Shown in pieces: positions 1 to 11,052 of a stretch of 64,000 bases of DNA. The position numbers and the translations under genes were made by a program. Origin of the DNA: Copromyces sp. CBS 386.78 (lineage: Eukaryota; Ascomycota; Sordariomycetes; Sordariales; Sordariaceae); assembly GCA_030685235.1 (NCBI GenBank), contig MU839142.1, forward strand, positions 146,695 through 210,694. Direction: 5' to 3'. The notes beneath the pieces were generated by a model. The model saw only the letters and a list, made by a program, of their open reading frames with translations. It had not been told where the DNA came from and did no database searches. Every line of letters begins with the position of its first letter. Within the stretch, counting starts at the first letter, position 1.

Positions 1-505
1 CCACGTACGTGACTTTCAGCCTGCGCACTTTTTCCGCGATATGTTTCCTCAGCGCCAGCTTGCCCACGTGCGTCGGCTCCTTGTGGCTATCCTCATTATG
101 CTCCACGTCCGTGCCATACTCGGACGGCAAGAACCACTGCACGCCGCTTTGCGAGTCCTCGGCGGCGTCGATGAGCTTGGGCTGGTGCTGGAGCGTGGCG
201 CGGCCGAGGCAGGAGATGATGGTGTCGAAGTTGCCGGCTTGGAAGATGTGGGTGAGTTCGGGTTGGGAGAGGGATGCGACGGAGCCGGTTAGGACCTTGA
301 GGCCTTGGGATTGCCAGTGGGTGATGAGCTTGGCTTTTGAGGAGGATGGGTCGGAGTCCCAGCCTGGACGGGTGAAGAGGGTGAGGGTTGAGTAGGGCGC
401 GGGAGAGGAGGCGGAGGCAAGGAGGAGGGAGGAGGTGATGTAGGAGCCGATGGTGCCGGTGCCGCCTATGATGAGGACGTTGGTTGGTTTGAAGTCGGTG
501 GACAT
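1..505 (-). CDS. NmrA-like / isoflavone-reductase-like NAD(P)-binding protein (3' part outside window)
   Basis: The minus strand is open from an ATG at 505-503 to the window edge, giving about 168 residues of N-terminal sequence. The protein begins with a Rossmann dinucleotide-binding start, VLIIGGTGTIG (about residues 10-20), followed by TLFTRPGW. Later segments read DTIISCLGRATLQHQPKLID and VQWFLPSEYGTD. This order matches the NmrA/isoflavone-reductase (PCBER-like) branch of atypical short-chain dehydrogenases, where FLPSE(F/Y)G is a hallmark. These proteins are cytosolic NAD(P)H-dependent reductases or redox-sensing regulators; the substrate cannot be read from sequence. A GTACGT donor-like site lies at 8-3 on the minus strand, so the first exon may end just before the edge. 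It is transcribed divergently from the RPA43 gene. The family call is firm; the function is not. Confidence 0.8.
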   Translation of the reverse strand, partial: MSTDFKPTNVLIIGGTGTIGSYITSSLLLASASSPAPYSTLTLFTRPGWDSDPSSSKAKLITHWQSQGLKVLTGSVASLSQPELTHIFQAGNFDTIISCLGRATLQHQPKLIDAAEDSQSGVQWFLPSEYGTDVEHNEDSHKEPTHVGKLALRKHIAEKVRRLKVTYV

Positions 506-1389
506 CTTGGGTTTGAGGTTGTGGTTGTGGTGGTGAGTGTTCGTTCAGTTTCTGGTGGTTGTGTCAGTCGGGGCTCAGCAGGTCGTGATGGTGTTGAGAT
601 TCGGAGCTTGAACGAGACGGATGTAAAACGAGATAATGTGTGGTGTAGTGTATAAGTTGAATCTTATTTGGTTCGTAATCCTAGGAATGGATTTCTAAGC
701 TAAAGATGTCATTACAAAGTGGTTGAAAGATCAATGGACGAAGAGAGAAGTGACATTGGTAACGCTGAGTGAGTGAGTGATCCCACATTGCCCCGCACCG
801 GGAGCAGTGACACCAGCGGAGATCTCTCGAGACCGCCCGGGATATGGACACGGCATCACGGTCCGGTGATTATTTTATTACCTAAGTTCCTCTCGGGTTT
901 CGTTGTTCAAGGTATGATACAGGCATTTGAGCATTGGCTCATGTCTAAATGGCGTCGTGTGCCACACAACCAATGCTGGGGAGCTTGAGGTAACTGAAGC
1001 TGGCCGGAGAGGTACCTGCAAGCATTTAGTTACGGGAGTGTTGTCAAGCTTCTGGAGCTCCTGAAATACAGGCGCTGGAGTGTTCGTTTACAGGCATGTC
1101 CAAGACCCTTGCACTGGGGCAGGCAACGGGTCCTCCCATGCAGAAATCGGACCCACTACGCTCAATTCATCCCACGTGATTGGACAGCTCTCTTGCAAAG
1201 CGGATCCGCGGCAGGCAAAGCAATCAACAATTTTTTTGCTTCGCATCGATAATCGCGAATTCCCCTTCTGAGGTCGACTTGAAGGCCCCATTATTCGCAA
1301 ACAAACCACCAAGCCGATTCCACGCGCCGGCGCCAAATTGCCAGTCAACCCCCGCGGTCGCCAACTGAACACATACAGAGTCGCCCATC
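506..1389. other. Divergent intergenic region between NmrA-like gene and RPA43
   Basis: This 0.9 kb gap separates two divergently transcribed genes and should contain both promoters. It holds a GTGAGT-like short repeat near 769-779 and a CACGTG/CCAAT pair at 1173-1183. Short open frames here have no recognisable protein features. Confidence 0.6.
1173..1183. promoter_or_regulatory. Adjacent CACGTG (E-box) and inverted CCAAT motif
   Basis: CACGTG at 1173-1178 is immediately followed by ATTGG (inverted CCAAT) at 1179-1183, about 210 bp upstream of the RPA43 start. E-box and CCAAT elements are bound by bHLH and HAP/NF-Y factors in fungi. The motif is seen directly; its use is inferred. Confidence 0.3.
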
Positions 1390-2781
1390 ATGTCGCAATC
1401 AGTAGTCGACTCGCCACCACCCACCACCAAGTCGGAGAAGAAGCACAAGAAGGACAAGAAGCGCTCCAGAGAAGAGGCGGCCGAAGAGGTCCCCGCCGTC
1501 GAGGAAAAGAAGCACAAGAAGTCCAAGTCCGAGTCGCTAGAATCCGAGTCCACCGAGAAAAAGTCAAAGAAGTCGAAAAAGTCAAAGAAGCAAGATGACG
1601 AGGATGTGAAGGAGAAGAAGAAGTCCAAGAAGAGCAAGGTAGAGGCCGAGCCAGAGTCTGAGGAGGAGGAGGAGGAGGAGGCCGTCGCATCAGAATCCGA
1701 GGCCGAGGAGGAAAAGAAAAAGTCCAAGAAGAGCAAGGACAAGAAGGACAAGAAGGACAAAAAGGACAAGAAGAAGAAGCAGCGACAAGCATCTGCCACC
1801 CCCGAGCCCGAGCCCGAAACCACAACCGATGCGATGGACGTGGACCCGATCCCCACCGACGACGACGCCGCCGACTTCCCCTTCTACACCCAGGTGCACT
1901 CCCTCTACGTGCCCTTCTACCCCTGCGGCTTCGACAAGCCCCTCACCAACATCGCCGCCCAACACCTCGAACCGCTGCTCAACCACTACTCCCCCGTCCT
2001 CCGCGGCGTCCTCCTCAGCTACACCAACCTGAACCTCTCGGAGCGCCCCGTCCAAGCCTCGGCCATCAACCCGCCCACCGACGAGACCCCCGCCCTTCTC
2101 AGGTCTGTCGACGAATACGCCGTCGGGTTCGCCTACCTGACCTTTGACGCGCACATGTTCAAGCCCGCCCGCGGCAAGTGCATGGAGGGTGTTGTCCAGC
2201 TGCAGTCCGAAGGCCACATTGGCGTGCAATGCTGGGGGCGGTTCAACGCCAGTATCGAGGCCAAGAGGCTGCCCAAGGGGTGGAAGTGGGTGGATCTCAA
2301 GGGCGACAACCACCACAAGTCCTACAACAACCAACAAGAAGAGGAGGAGGAAGCGGAAAAAGAAGAAGGAGAAGAAGAAGAAGACGACCAGCTAGACGGC
2401 GAAGAGCTGCAAGTTGTCCAACAAGTGCACACCACAGGTTACTGGGTCGACGCCTCGGGCAAGAAGGTCTCGGGCAAGGTTCGTTTCCGGATCAAGAACT
2501 TTGACGTCGGTCTCGCGGGCGACTACGGCTACCTTTCGCTTGAAGGAACCTTTTTGAACGACGACGAGGAGCGTGCCCTGCAAAAGGAGGAGCGCGAGCT
2601 GGAGCGCAAGCGTCGCTCGAGGCAGAACCCCGGCGGCTTGCTGCTCAGGCCGATGAGCAGGAGGGTGCCCGAGTTCAGCATGACCAAGTTTGGAAAGGAG
2701 GACGAAGAAGAGGACGCGGGACAGAGGACCGTGTTTGCGAAAGTGACGGGCAAGGAGGGAGATGTCACGCCGGATGATTAG
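1390..2781 (+). CDS. RPA43: DNA-directed RNA polymerase I subunit RPA43
   Basis: This intronless 463-residue frame starts at an ATG in good context. Residues 1 to about 145 are a Lys/Glu-rich low-complexity arm with nuclear-localisation-like KKSKKSKK clusters. A conserved globular core then starts at FPFYTQVHSLYVPFYP and continues through the tip-domain and OB-like parts (VDEYAVGFAYLTFDAHMFKP, VQLQSEGHIGVQCWGRFNASI). An acidic insert of about 25 residues separates these from GYWVDASGKKVSGKVRFRI, the last OB strand. This is the Rpb7/Rpa43 layout. Rpa43 pairs with Rpa14 as the Pol I stalk and contacts Rrn3 at rDNA promoters in the nucleolus. It is longer than yeast Rpa43 (326 aa) because of the charged arm and insert. 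The main alternative, an Rpb7 or Rpc25 paralog, is less likely given the core sequence. Confidence 0.87.
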   Translation: MSQSVVDSPPPTTKSEKKHKKDKKRSREEAAEEVPAVEEKKHKKSKSESLESESTEKKSKKSKKSKKQDDEDVKEKKKSKKSKVEAEPESEEEEEEEAVASESEAEEEKKKSKKSKDKKDKKDKKDKKKKQRQASATPEPEPETTTDAMDVDPIPTDDDAADFPFYTQVHSLYVPFYPCGFDKPLTNIAAQHLEPLLNHYSPVLRGVLLSYTNLNLSERPVQASAINPPTDETPALLRSVDEYAVGFAYLTFDAHMFKPARGKCMEGVVQLQSEGHIGVQCWGRFNASIEAKRLPKGWKWVDLKGDNHHKSYNNQQEEEEEAEKEEGEEEEDDQLDGEELQVVQQVHTTGYWVDASGKKVSGKVRFRIKNFDVGLAGDYGYLSLEGTFLNDDEERALQKEERELERKRRSRQNPGGLLLRPMSRRVPEFSMTKFGKEDEEEDAGQRTVFAKVTGKEGDVTPDD

Positions 2782-3890
2782 GTGTGGTCTGGGTTGACGT
2801 GCTCGGGGTCTTCGCCGGTTAAGCAGCAGCAAAGTCAAGGTAGTAGCCCGATGAAGAAGCCGTGGACGCCGAGCAGGACCAGGACGCCGAGAGGAAGTCC
2901 GGGGTTTCGGTAGTTGCCTGAGACCTGTTTGTGGAAACTGAGGTCGATGCTCCGAGACCCTGTGACATAAGGTGATGCCAATGGATGGATGTGGATGTGG
3001 ATGGTGGATGGTGGGCATATAATTTCATGTTGTTTCTCTCTCTCTCTTTCTTGGGTCGGAGTTACGGGCTTGTTTGTGTTTTGTCGTCATATTTGCATTT
3101 TCCTTTCTCTCTGTACGATTTTGTCCGAGATACATTCGACATTATTTGGTAGCAAAACCCCTTGGATGACAACTGCAGTGGTCAGTGGTGCGTATAGAAC
3201 AATACCATCTTTGATTATGTTGGTTGGGAAAAGGAATATAGGAAAAAGGAGGTTGAAAGAATAGACTGATACCATTTGTTTGGGATGTTGTCTTTTGTGA
3301 GATCGTTTTGTAGGTAGTCATACGGGAATATACACAGTCAATATATAAAAGGCACGATGTTGGTCGTGATGGTTTGGGAATGTTTCCATATGCTTTTCCT
3401 GCTGTATTTCGGCAACAATTGGGAGTCTTCATTTCCGTTCCACTTCCAAGGCGTGAACTAATTTACGAGTCGAAATACATGATATCATCAGGGGTCAAGC
3501 AGCCTGTTTACTTTGCTCTTTCGTCTCAGCTCCGAGTTTGTTACCATCGTCCCGTTGGCAGACGGAGACATTCCTCTTGTTAGTGCATGGCGCTAATCGT
3601 ACCCACAAACAGGCGGGTCCCATAACAAACACTATGCCCATAGCTTTTGCTGTAAAGCTGTTAGTGACACCTTAAATTAAGGTAGACTTTAGCTTGTGCC
3701 TCCACAACTGTTTCAGCTGTTCGTCCCGTCCCTCTGGAGTGACGTACGGAATGAGGGGTTCCGTCCCAACTGCAGCTGTTGGTTTTCCCCTGACCATCAT
3801 CTCCTCGTTCGTTGTCGTCGTCGCCGAGAACAAGTCACCGGACCGTATATATACCACCAGCCAACACCGTCCCCATCCATTGTACCAAAC
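2782..3890. other. Intergenic region
   Basis: About 1.1 kb holding the RPA43 3' flank and the PMI promoter. I see a (GGATGT)n-like stretch at 2981-3015, a CT-rich tract at 3037-3050 and a TATA box near the downstream gene, and no credible gene. Confidence 0.6.
3846..3853 (+). promoter_or_regulatory. TATA box upstream of mannose-6-phosphate isomerase
   Basis: The perfect alternating TATATATA lies 38-45 bp upstream of the PMI ATG at 3891. The short spacing implies a short 5' UTR if it is used. Confidence 0.4.
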
Positions 3891-5340
3891 ATGCTCCCGG
3901 TTCCTCTCATCCAGCTCCAGTGCGGGGTCAACTCGTACGAATGGGGAAAGAAGGGCAACTCGTCGCGCGCCGCCCAGTTTGCTGCTGCTTCTCTTGACCA
4001 GAATGACTTTAAGATTGACGACGAGAAGCCATATGCCGAGGTAGAAACACACCCCCCGTTTATCCTCATAGTCTACCCGCTAACACACCACCAACCAACA
4101 GCTATGGATGGGCACTCACCCTTCCAACCCCTCCAAGGACAAACACACTGGCCGTACCCTCCTCGAGCTCGTCCAAGATAACCAGGCCCTCCTCTCCTCC
4201 GCTATCGCTGAGCGCTACGAGAACAAGCTGCCCTTCCTCTTCAAGGTCCTCTCCATCCAGAAAGCCCTGTCCATCCAGGCCCATCCCAACAAGAAGCTCG
4301 CCGAGAAGCTGCACGCCCGCGACCCCAAGAACTACCCCGATGACAACCACAAGCCCGAGATGGCCATTGCCATCAGCGATTTCGAGGGCCTTTGCGGCTT
4401 CCGTCCGTTGAAGGAGATCGCCCATTTTCTCGACAACGTGTCTTCTTTGCGACAGCTGGTAGGCGAAGAGAAGGCCAAGCAGTTTGTCGAGACTGTCAAC
4501 AAGAACGATGGAATCGAATTAGAAGAGGCTACTGCCGAGAACAAGAAGGTGCTACAAAGCGCTTTTGAGGCGCTCATGTCTTCGTCCGAGCAAGAGATGA
4601 CTGCTGCTGCCGAGAAGCTCGTCGAGTCAGCCAAGAGCAGCGCTGGTGCTGATTTCGCCGGTACCGCTGTGGTGCCCACGCCGGGTGGTGCCAAGCTCTC
4701 GGAATTGGTCGGTCGCCTATACGGACAGTTTGGTGCTGACTACGGCCTCTTTGTTCTATTCTTCCTCAACTTTGTCGAGATGAAGGCTGGCGAAGCCATC
4801 TATCTGAGGGCAGACGACATCCATGCCTACATCAGCGGCGACATCATCGAGTGCATGGCCAGCAGCGACAATGTCGTGCGCGCAGGTTTCACTCCCAAGT
4901 TCAAGGACGTCGACACCCTGGTGAACATGCTCACTTACGACTATGCCCCCATTGAGAACCAGAAAATGGAGGCTACCGACTATACCCAGCATGTCAAGAA
5001 CAAGCGCGAAGCTGGCGCGACACTGAACCAGACTGCGATCGACTCGCAATCAGAGACCATGGAATATAACCCACCAATCGAGGAATTCAGCGTCGTGCGC
5101 TCGTTGCTCAAGAGCCAGGGATCCAAGGTCACCTTCAACCCCATCGATGGCCCCAGCATCATCATCTGCACCAGGGGTCAGGGCAAGATTTCCGTCGGCC
5201 CCAAGGTGCAGGAGATCAAGACGGGCCACGTTTTCTTCGTCGGCGCTACGGCCGAGTGTGTGCTCGAGAGCGAGGATAGCGAGTTTGAGACTTTCAAGGC
5301 CTTTTGCGTGCTGGACGACGCGCAAAGGAACGGGAATTGA
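3891..5340 (+). CDS. PMI40: Mannose-6-phosphate isomerase (type I phosphomannose isomerase)
   Basis: Two exons, 3891-4040 and 4102-5340, are separated by a 61 bp intron with donor GTAGAA, a CTAAC branch site and acceptor CAG. The spliced product is 462 residues. Exon 1 gives [19 protein letters not shown] and exon 2 begins [10 protein letters not shown], the typical start of type I PMI. Zinc ligands are visible: Gln109 and His111 in SIQAHPNKK, Glu136 in HKPEMAIA, and His291 in [11 protein letters not shown]. They sit at almost the same positions as in yeast Pmi40. The enzyme interconverts fructose-6-phosphate and mannose-6-phosphate in the cytosol, feeding GDP-mannose for glycosylation, GPI anchors and wall mannan. 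The C-terminal cupin segment ([20 protein letters not shown]) is complete. Nothing odd was seen. Confidence 0.95.
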
Positions 5341-6316
5341 CTGTCCAAGCTGTGACGGCTGAAACACACAGTAAAGAAGAGAGATAGAAGAAAAAAGGTG
5401 GAAGTAGTAGGACATATACAACCCATATCGTAGGGTTTCCTTTCTCGTTGCCCAGTCATTCAGCTACCAGTAATGATTTCGCAAACTTTACCGCCAGGCG
5501 CGGTCCAAGTTCAATTTTCTTTGTCCTTTCGAGGGACCTTCCTTTTCCACAATGAGAGACCCTGATCTGTATCGTTGACGCTTCCCCGCAAAGTCCAAGC
5601 CAACCGGGTTTCGAAGCTTCTTTTCATCTTCTCGTGCCATGTGCGTGGCCTTTGTTCTGACTTTTTGGCACACATGGCAAAAGAAGACGAAGAGATGGAT
5701 GGATGGATGGATGGATGGGATGATGATGGGGATTTCCCCACACGTTCATCGCACCCCATTCGTTTGTGCAAGAGGTGGGATGAAGATCTTTTTAGGGTAA
5801 TTGGACTGAACTCGGCCTTACATGTGTAAGCCCTCAGTAAGCACCCATGGAGTCTTGTTTAAAATACTGCCAAAATAAGTTCACAATGAGTTAACATGAG
5901 CTCTCTATAGTCATCAACAAGCCTGAGAAGTTATTATCCAGATGTCCATTTCTTGGAGCCCAACTAGCCCGTGTCGATCCCCCTGAACCCCTCCTCTTTC
6001 AGCCCTTTCAGCCTCTCAAGATTGGGCCCCTCTGCCTCGGTAACCCCGCTGCTTCCCCTCATAAGGAAGACAGAAGCCTTGGGCTAAGGAAGGCCAACTC
6101 ACAGTTGCGCAAGAAGAGGACGGCAATCAACAGTTGCAAGTAAAAGTGGCTCCCTTTCGCTGTTCGTTGTCTGACGCTAGTGTTTCATACATATCCATGA
6201 ATTCAACGTCATCATCTCTTTTGACTTGTAAGTCACTGTCACTTCAGAACCCGTTGGCTTTTCCACAAGGCATCTAACATCTCGTCAGATCACAATATTC
6301 AACAACATCCACAGCC
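5341..6316. other. Intergenic region with a GGAT microsatellite
   Basis: About 1 kb between PMI and the acyl-CoA synthetase gene. It contains an ATGG/GGAT tandem repeat at 5694-5720. The open frames here are short and unlike any family I know. Confidence 0.6.
5694..5720. repeat. (GGAT)n microsatellite
   Basis: Six to seven copies of a 4-bp GGAT unit run into a TGATGATGGGG stretch. Confidence 0.9.
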
Positions 6317-8446
6317 ATGCCCGCCCCCTTGGCCATCGCCGGCGCAGCAGCCGCCACAGCCGCCACAGCCGCCTACCTCTCCGCCTCCCTCTCTCTCGAG
6401 CACGACCTCCTCTGGCTGCAAATAGCCGGCGGCACCGCCTTCAACGCCATCAACTCTGTGCGCACCGGCCGCGTCAACGTCTTCTACCGCCTCGAAGCCC
6501 ACGCCCTCGCCCCCTCTACCGCTAACAAACCCTTCTTATGGTTCGAGGGCAAATCGTACACCTACCATGAGACCTACCAGCAGGTTTTGAGATATGGCAC
6601 CTGGCTGCGGGAAGCCAAAAAAGTTCAACAAGGCGAAGTGGTGGCGCTCATGGCCATGAACTCTGAAATGTTTGTTTTTGTCTGGTTCGGATTGTGGAGT
6701 ATCGGGGCGACGCCGGCGTTTATCAATTACAACTTGACGGGAAAGCCGCTGGCGCATTCGCTGAACGAGTCAAAGGCGAGGCTGGTGCTGGTTGATCCTC
6801 AAGTTGTTGGGAGCTTGACGGACGAGGTTAGGGGGGAGGTGCAACAAGGAGCAGGAGCAGGAGCAGGAGCAGGAGAAAAGGGAGTGGTGGTGGTGGAATT
6901 TGTCACTCTTGGTATGTCCGAAACAGAAGCAGAAGGCTTCCACAAGCTCGAACCCAAACGCTACCCGGATGAGGTCCGAAAGGTCGATTCCCACGTCGGC
7001 ATGGCCATCCTGATTTACACTTCGGGAACAACAGGCTTGCCCAAGCCGGCCATCGTCAGCTGGGCCAAAGTCATGATGGCGGCCATGCTCACTGGCAAGG
7101 GAACCTCGATGCGCGGCGACGATGTGTTGTACACGTGCATGCCGCTGTATCACTCGGCTGCGTCGTGCTTGGGGGTGTGCGCGGCGCTGTTGAGGGGCGC
7201 GACGGTGGCGATTGGGAAGAAGTTTAGCACCAAGACGTTTTGGAAGGATGTCAGGGCGAGTAATGCGACCATCATTCAGTATGTCGGGGAGACGTGCAGG
7301 TATTTGACGGTGGCCGAGCCGGAAGTCGATCCCGAGACGGGCAGGTGTCTGGATAAGGAGCATCGAGTCAGGGTGGCGTGTGGGAATGGGTTGAGGCCGG
7401 ATGTTTGGGACAAGTTTAAGGCGCGGTTTGGGATTGATGTGAGTCTTTCTTCTTCTCCTTCATGTTTTCTTGGGATGGAATCAAATGGATGGGGGTATAT
7501 GATGTGATGGGAAGCTGACACAGCCCGAAAAAAGACAATCCTAGAATTCTACCCCTCAACCGAAGGCCCCATGGGCACATGGAACCGCTCCCGCAACAGC
7601 TTCTCCCGCGGCGCCATCGGCCGTTTCGGCATCCTGTCCCACTTTTTCACCAACCTCCGCTCGGCCGTCGTCCGCATCGACCACGACCACGACAGTGAGA
7701 CCGACATGGACCAGCCCTGGCGCGACCCAACCACGGGTTTCTGCAAACGCACGCGCCCCAACGAACCAGGCGAGTTCCTCGTCGCTTTACCACCACAAGA
7801 CATCCAGTCGCGCTTCCAGGGCTACTTTGGCAACGAAAAAGCCACCACTGACGCAAAAATCCTGCGCGACGTGTTCAAAAGGGGCGACGCCTGGTTCCGC
7901 ACGGGCGATATCCTCCACTGGGACGACGCTGACCGCAAACTTTTTTTTAGTGACAGGATTGGAGACACGTTCCGGTGGAAGTCGGAGAACGTGTCGACGG
8001 CGGAGGTCGCGCAGGCGGTGGGGACGCATCCCGCTGTTCAGGAAGCCAATGTTTATGGGGTGCAGCTGCCTGGTCATGATGGGAGGGCCGGGTGTGCGGC
8101 GGTTTCTCTTGACTCTTCCTCTTCCTCTTCCTCTTCCTCAAAGGGGGGGGGCGAGGTGCATGTGAGTGAAGAGGTGTTGGAAAGACTGGCGAGGCATGCA
8201 AAGAAAACGCTGCCCAAGTATGCGGTGCCGCTGTTCTTGAGGGTTATGAAGGAGGTGGGGGGGCAGCATACGACGGGGACGATGAAGCAGCAGAAGCATG
8301 TGTTGAGGCAGCAGGGGGTTGAGCCGGGAGTGGTGGTGGGTAAGGAGGGGGATAGGCTGTATTGGTTGGATGCGGAGAAGGGGAGGTATGTCGAGTTTGG
8401 GGAGAGGGAGTGGAGGGAGTTGCAAGGTGGGAGGGTCAAGCTTTGA
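6317..8446 (+). CDS. FAT1: FAT1-like very-long-chain acyl-CoA synthetase / fatty-acid transport protein
   Basis: Exons 6317-7438 and 7535-8446 flank a 96 bp intron (GTGAGT donor, CTGAC branch, AAAG acceptor), giving 677 residues. The N-terminus is Ala-rich and hydrophobic, as expected for a membrane-anchored family member. The AMP/ATP-binding signature ILIYTSGTTGLPKP lies near residue 232. The splice joins FGID to TILEFYPSTEGP, the conserved adenylation motif. WFRTGDILHWD and the VLACS/FATP-specific RIGDTFRWKSENVSTAEVA follow. These proteins activate long and very-long-chain fatty acids to CoA esters and drive their import, at the plasma membrane, ER, lipid droplets or peroxisomes. A run of TCC codons at about 8114-8139 gives a poly-Ser/Gly loop, possibly variable between strains. 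The last residues (RVKL) are not a classical PTS1. Confidence 0.9.
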
Positions 8447-8502
8447 GATTTGATGGGGCGGGAGTTATGTTGGGGAGTGGTGGATAAAGGTGCGTTTCCC
8501 TT

Positions 8503-8557
8503 GGGGGGGGGGGGGGGGGGGGGGGGTGTATAGTATTTGTAGGGGGGGGGGGGGGGG
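8503..8557. repeat. Long poly-G tracts (G24 and G16)
   Basis: G runs at 8503-8526 and 8542-8557 are separated by 15 mixed bases. Such tracts are sequencing traps, so their lengths are not reliable. Confidence 0.85.
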
Positions 8558-8613
8558 CCCGACGCTTCGTTAATTTAATTGTTTTGGTTTGAAAAGGACA
8601 CCCACACTGAAAA

Positions 8614-8623
8614 NNNNNNNNNN
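8614..8623. other. Assembly gap (10 N)
   Basis: Ten consecutive Ns lie between a normal-composition segment and a C-rich segment (CCCCCCCCG units). The size is probably a placeholder. Confidence 0.98.
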
Positions 8624-9810
8624 GCCGCCCCCCCCCGCCCCCCCCCGCCCCCGCGTCAGGGTCCGGGGGTTGGAGCCTCCCTGGAGTTAGTTCCCTTTTT
8701 GAGTGTGTTACTGACAGGCAGCAGGAACTTCCACTTGATACCTAGGTAGCTTGTGGCCAACTCCGCGCCAGATCCGGTCGTCAGGGACAACAGGTCCAGG
8801 GCGGCTGCTCTATGGCATGCTCGCATACGGCCCACCGAAGAGAAAGAATGGAAATAGCAACGAGATAGGTCGCGGAAGACGATGATACCTCCCAGCCAGA
8901 CCAAAGAAGACATGCTGTCTGTCCGCTACGAGCCATGGACATGAAGCCAACACCAGGAGCCATCGGGAGGTCTCTTTGCAAGGACTGCTTTGATGTTCGT
9001 AACCAGGGCACCGGACGTGATATGGAATTGGCTTTGCATCTCGTCGTCTTCCTGGAATCATCGAAATGCGGAACCCATAGCGTGTCCTGGAGAGCGAACC
9101 CGGTTTACCTGGCGAACCAGTCCTAAGGTACATACCCCAAATATCGGGTCATCGCCGAGTCACCATCTCCTGTGTGGGTGGATCAGTGCATCCTTTTCCT
9201 CCCTCCGTCAACGGACTCGGAGCTGCTATTTATAGGTAGGTAGCGTGCCGTCCATGGAAACCTGGATCCGCGATCCCCAATCCGTCGTAGCATCGAAAGG
9301 CCGTCCACGTTCGGAACGTTGACAGCTACCTAGTGCAGTCAAAAGTGCAACACCAATCTAGGTATTCGGCAATAACGAGGGCAATTTGCAGGTGTGAGCT
9401 GATTGGCTTGCCTTGCCTTACAACTCAGCTTCCTTCACCACCAGCCGCACAACACCAAGGACCAGACCACGACGGAATCCATCAAATACAAAAAGTCAAA
9501 GGTCGAGACAAGACCTCTTGGCTTTCCCTGTTCCTCGGTTGGTGATGGCAGGCTTCATGATTAAATGGCAATATGCCTTAGGGACCTCAGGCACGAAGGG
9601 AATCTTTGCGGGGGGCTACCTATTTCCAGCTTACGATGCTGAACGGACTGGACCGCGTCGGACAAGGATTGGACTTGTTGATGATGAAGATAAGATAAAA
9701 GCTCGTGTCCTCTTTGCAAGTGAGGAAGAAACTTGACGGTATCTCGGGTGAATTGACCGAGTAATTTATATGGTATTGCATTGCAATCTATCCCTACCTA
9801 GCTCGTCAAG

Positions 9811-10515
9811 ATGGTCCAGAAAATACTGGTCCTGTTACTCGCGGCGGCGAGGTGAGTTCTCCTGTTTTTTTTTTCGTTTTCCTTGTTAGTATTATTTACA
9901 TATCCTAGTTCCGTCCTCGGCTGAATTACGCTCCAACCTTCTACTATTACTACCACTTGGCGTACTACTGCTAATCTAGGCGGCACTCCTACTGTGACCC
10001 GCACCCTCACCATCACCGAGACTGAGACCCAGACGGAGACCTCTACGGCGACTCAGATCAGCACAAGCATCAGCACCATCACTGAGTCCTACATCCAGCA
10101 AGTCACCACCACCGTCATCTCGACTTACACCGTCTCCGTCTCCGTCCCCGTCACCGACACCATAACTGTGCCCATCTCCATCACCACCACCGCAACAGCA
10201 ACAGCAACAGCAACCATCACCTCCGTCTCCGTCTCCGTCTCCGTCTCCATCACCACCACCACCAAAACCGGCGTCTGCTCTTCCTCCCCCGCTGCTCAAT
10301 GCATGTGCCCCACCGTCACGGCCACGGCCACGGCATGCAAGTCTTGCTTTGTCCCGCAGCGCACGGCTACCAGCACGATTACCAAGCCGTGCGGATGCCA
10401 GGCGTTGTCGATGCCGACGGAGAGGGTCAGTTTCACGTGTGGCAGTGGAGCGGCGGATGCGTGTAACAGGATTGGGTGTGGGAGTGTTTATGCTGTCAAG
10501 ACTGCTGCGTGCTAA
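9811..10515 (+). CDS. Thr/Ser-rich Cys-containing secreted-type protein, broken by an in-frame TGA
   Basis: An ATG at 9811 opens a hydrophobic leader (MVQKILVLLLAAA). A GTGAGT donor at 9852 and TAG acceptor ending at 9908 would splice to give AAASSVLG, completing a signal-peptide-like start. The same frame then meets TGA at 9922-9924 and is open again from 9925 to the TAA at 10515. The open part is mostly Thr, Ser, Val and Ala in TETETQTETST and SVSVSVSVS runs, then a Cys-rich end with about 11 cysteines. This composition suits a heavily O-glycosylated wall or secreted protein. The other acceptor I can see, ending at 9979, gives the wrong phase. Either the TGA is a real nonsense change (a CGA-to-TGA transition is one route) or a sequence error. 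I recognise no family. Confidence 0.5.
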
Positions 10516-10983
10516 GTAAGGGGTTAGTTGTTGAGTGATTGCACAGGGATTGCACGGGATTGCACGGGGATTGCACGGGGGGGAAAGGGTGGAGGAAATA
10601 CCTGCTAGGGAAATATGGAAGAAGGAGGTAGGATCATGGATATGGAAGAATGAGGTAAGATCATGTGGTTGGTGGTTGGTGGCTGGACGGATGGACGGAT
10701 GGATCAAAACCAAGCTCTGGGTTGGGGGATTGAAGATTGGAATGTTTGGCAATGGAGCGGAAGTAGAGCGTAGTGGTTGGTGTTCAATTGGATCAAATGA
10801 AATCCTGGCATGGCATGAGAGATGTATACGAGGAAGGAAGGGGCTGAAGTAGTACCATAGTTCTCTACCTCTACCTCTACATGGAATGAATCCCTTTGGC
10901 TACCTACCTTAGCTTACCTTTGGAAAAGCCGTCGCGAAACATGAACTGCCCGCTATAGTATAGGAATTGCCGTACAATATTGG

Positions 10984-11012
10984 AAAAAAAAAAAAGAAAA
11001 AAAAAAAGAAAA

Positions 11013-11049
<37 letters not shown>
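10984..11049. repeat. Poly-A tract followed by (TA)n microsatellite
   Basis: An A-rich stretch interrupted by single Gs (10984-11016) passes into about 16 TA dinucleotides ending near 11049. Confidence 0.9.

Positions 11050-11052
<3 letters not shown>

Larger units (their letters stand above)
8447..9810. other. Intergenic region with homopolymers and an assembly gap
   Basis: This 1.4 kb gap contains G runs of 24 and 16 bases, a 10-N assembly gap and a C-rich stretch. Scattered CTACCTAGGTA-like motifs follow. I found no credible gene in it. Confidence 0.6.

Noticed and set aside
773..988. 71-codon frame upstream of RPA43
   Set aside because: Short, no family features, lies in the shared promoter region.
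9976..10752. Minus-strand 258-codon frame rich in Gly/Asp
   Set aside because: It is the mirror of the Thr-rich coding repeats and has no family features.
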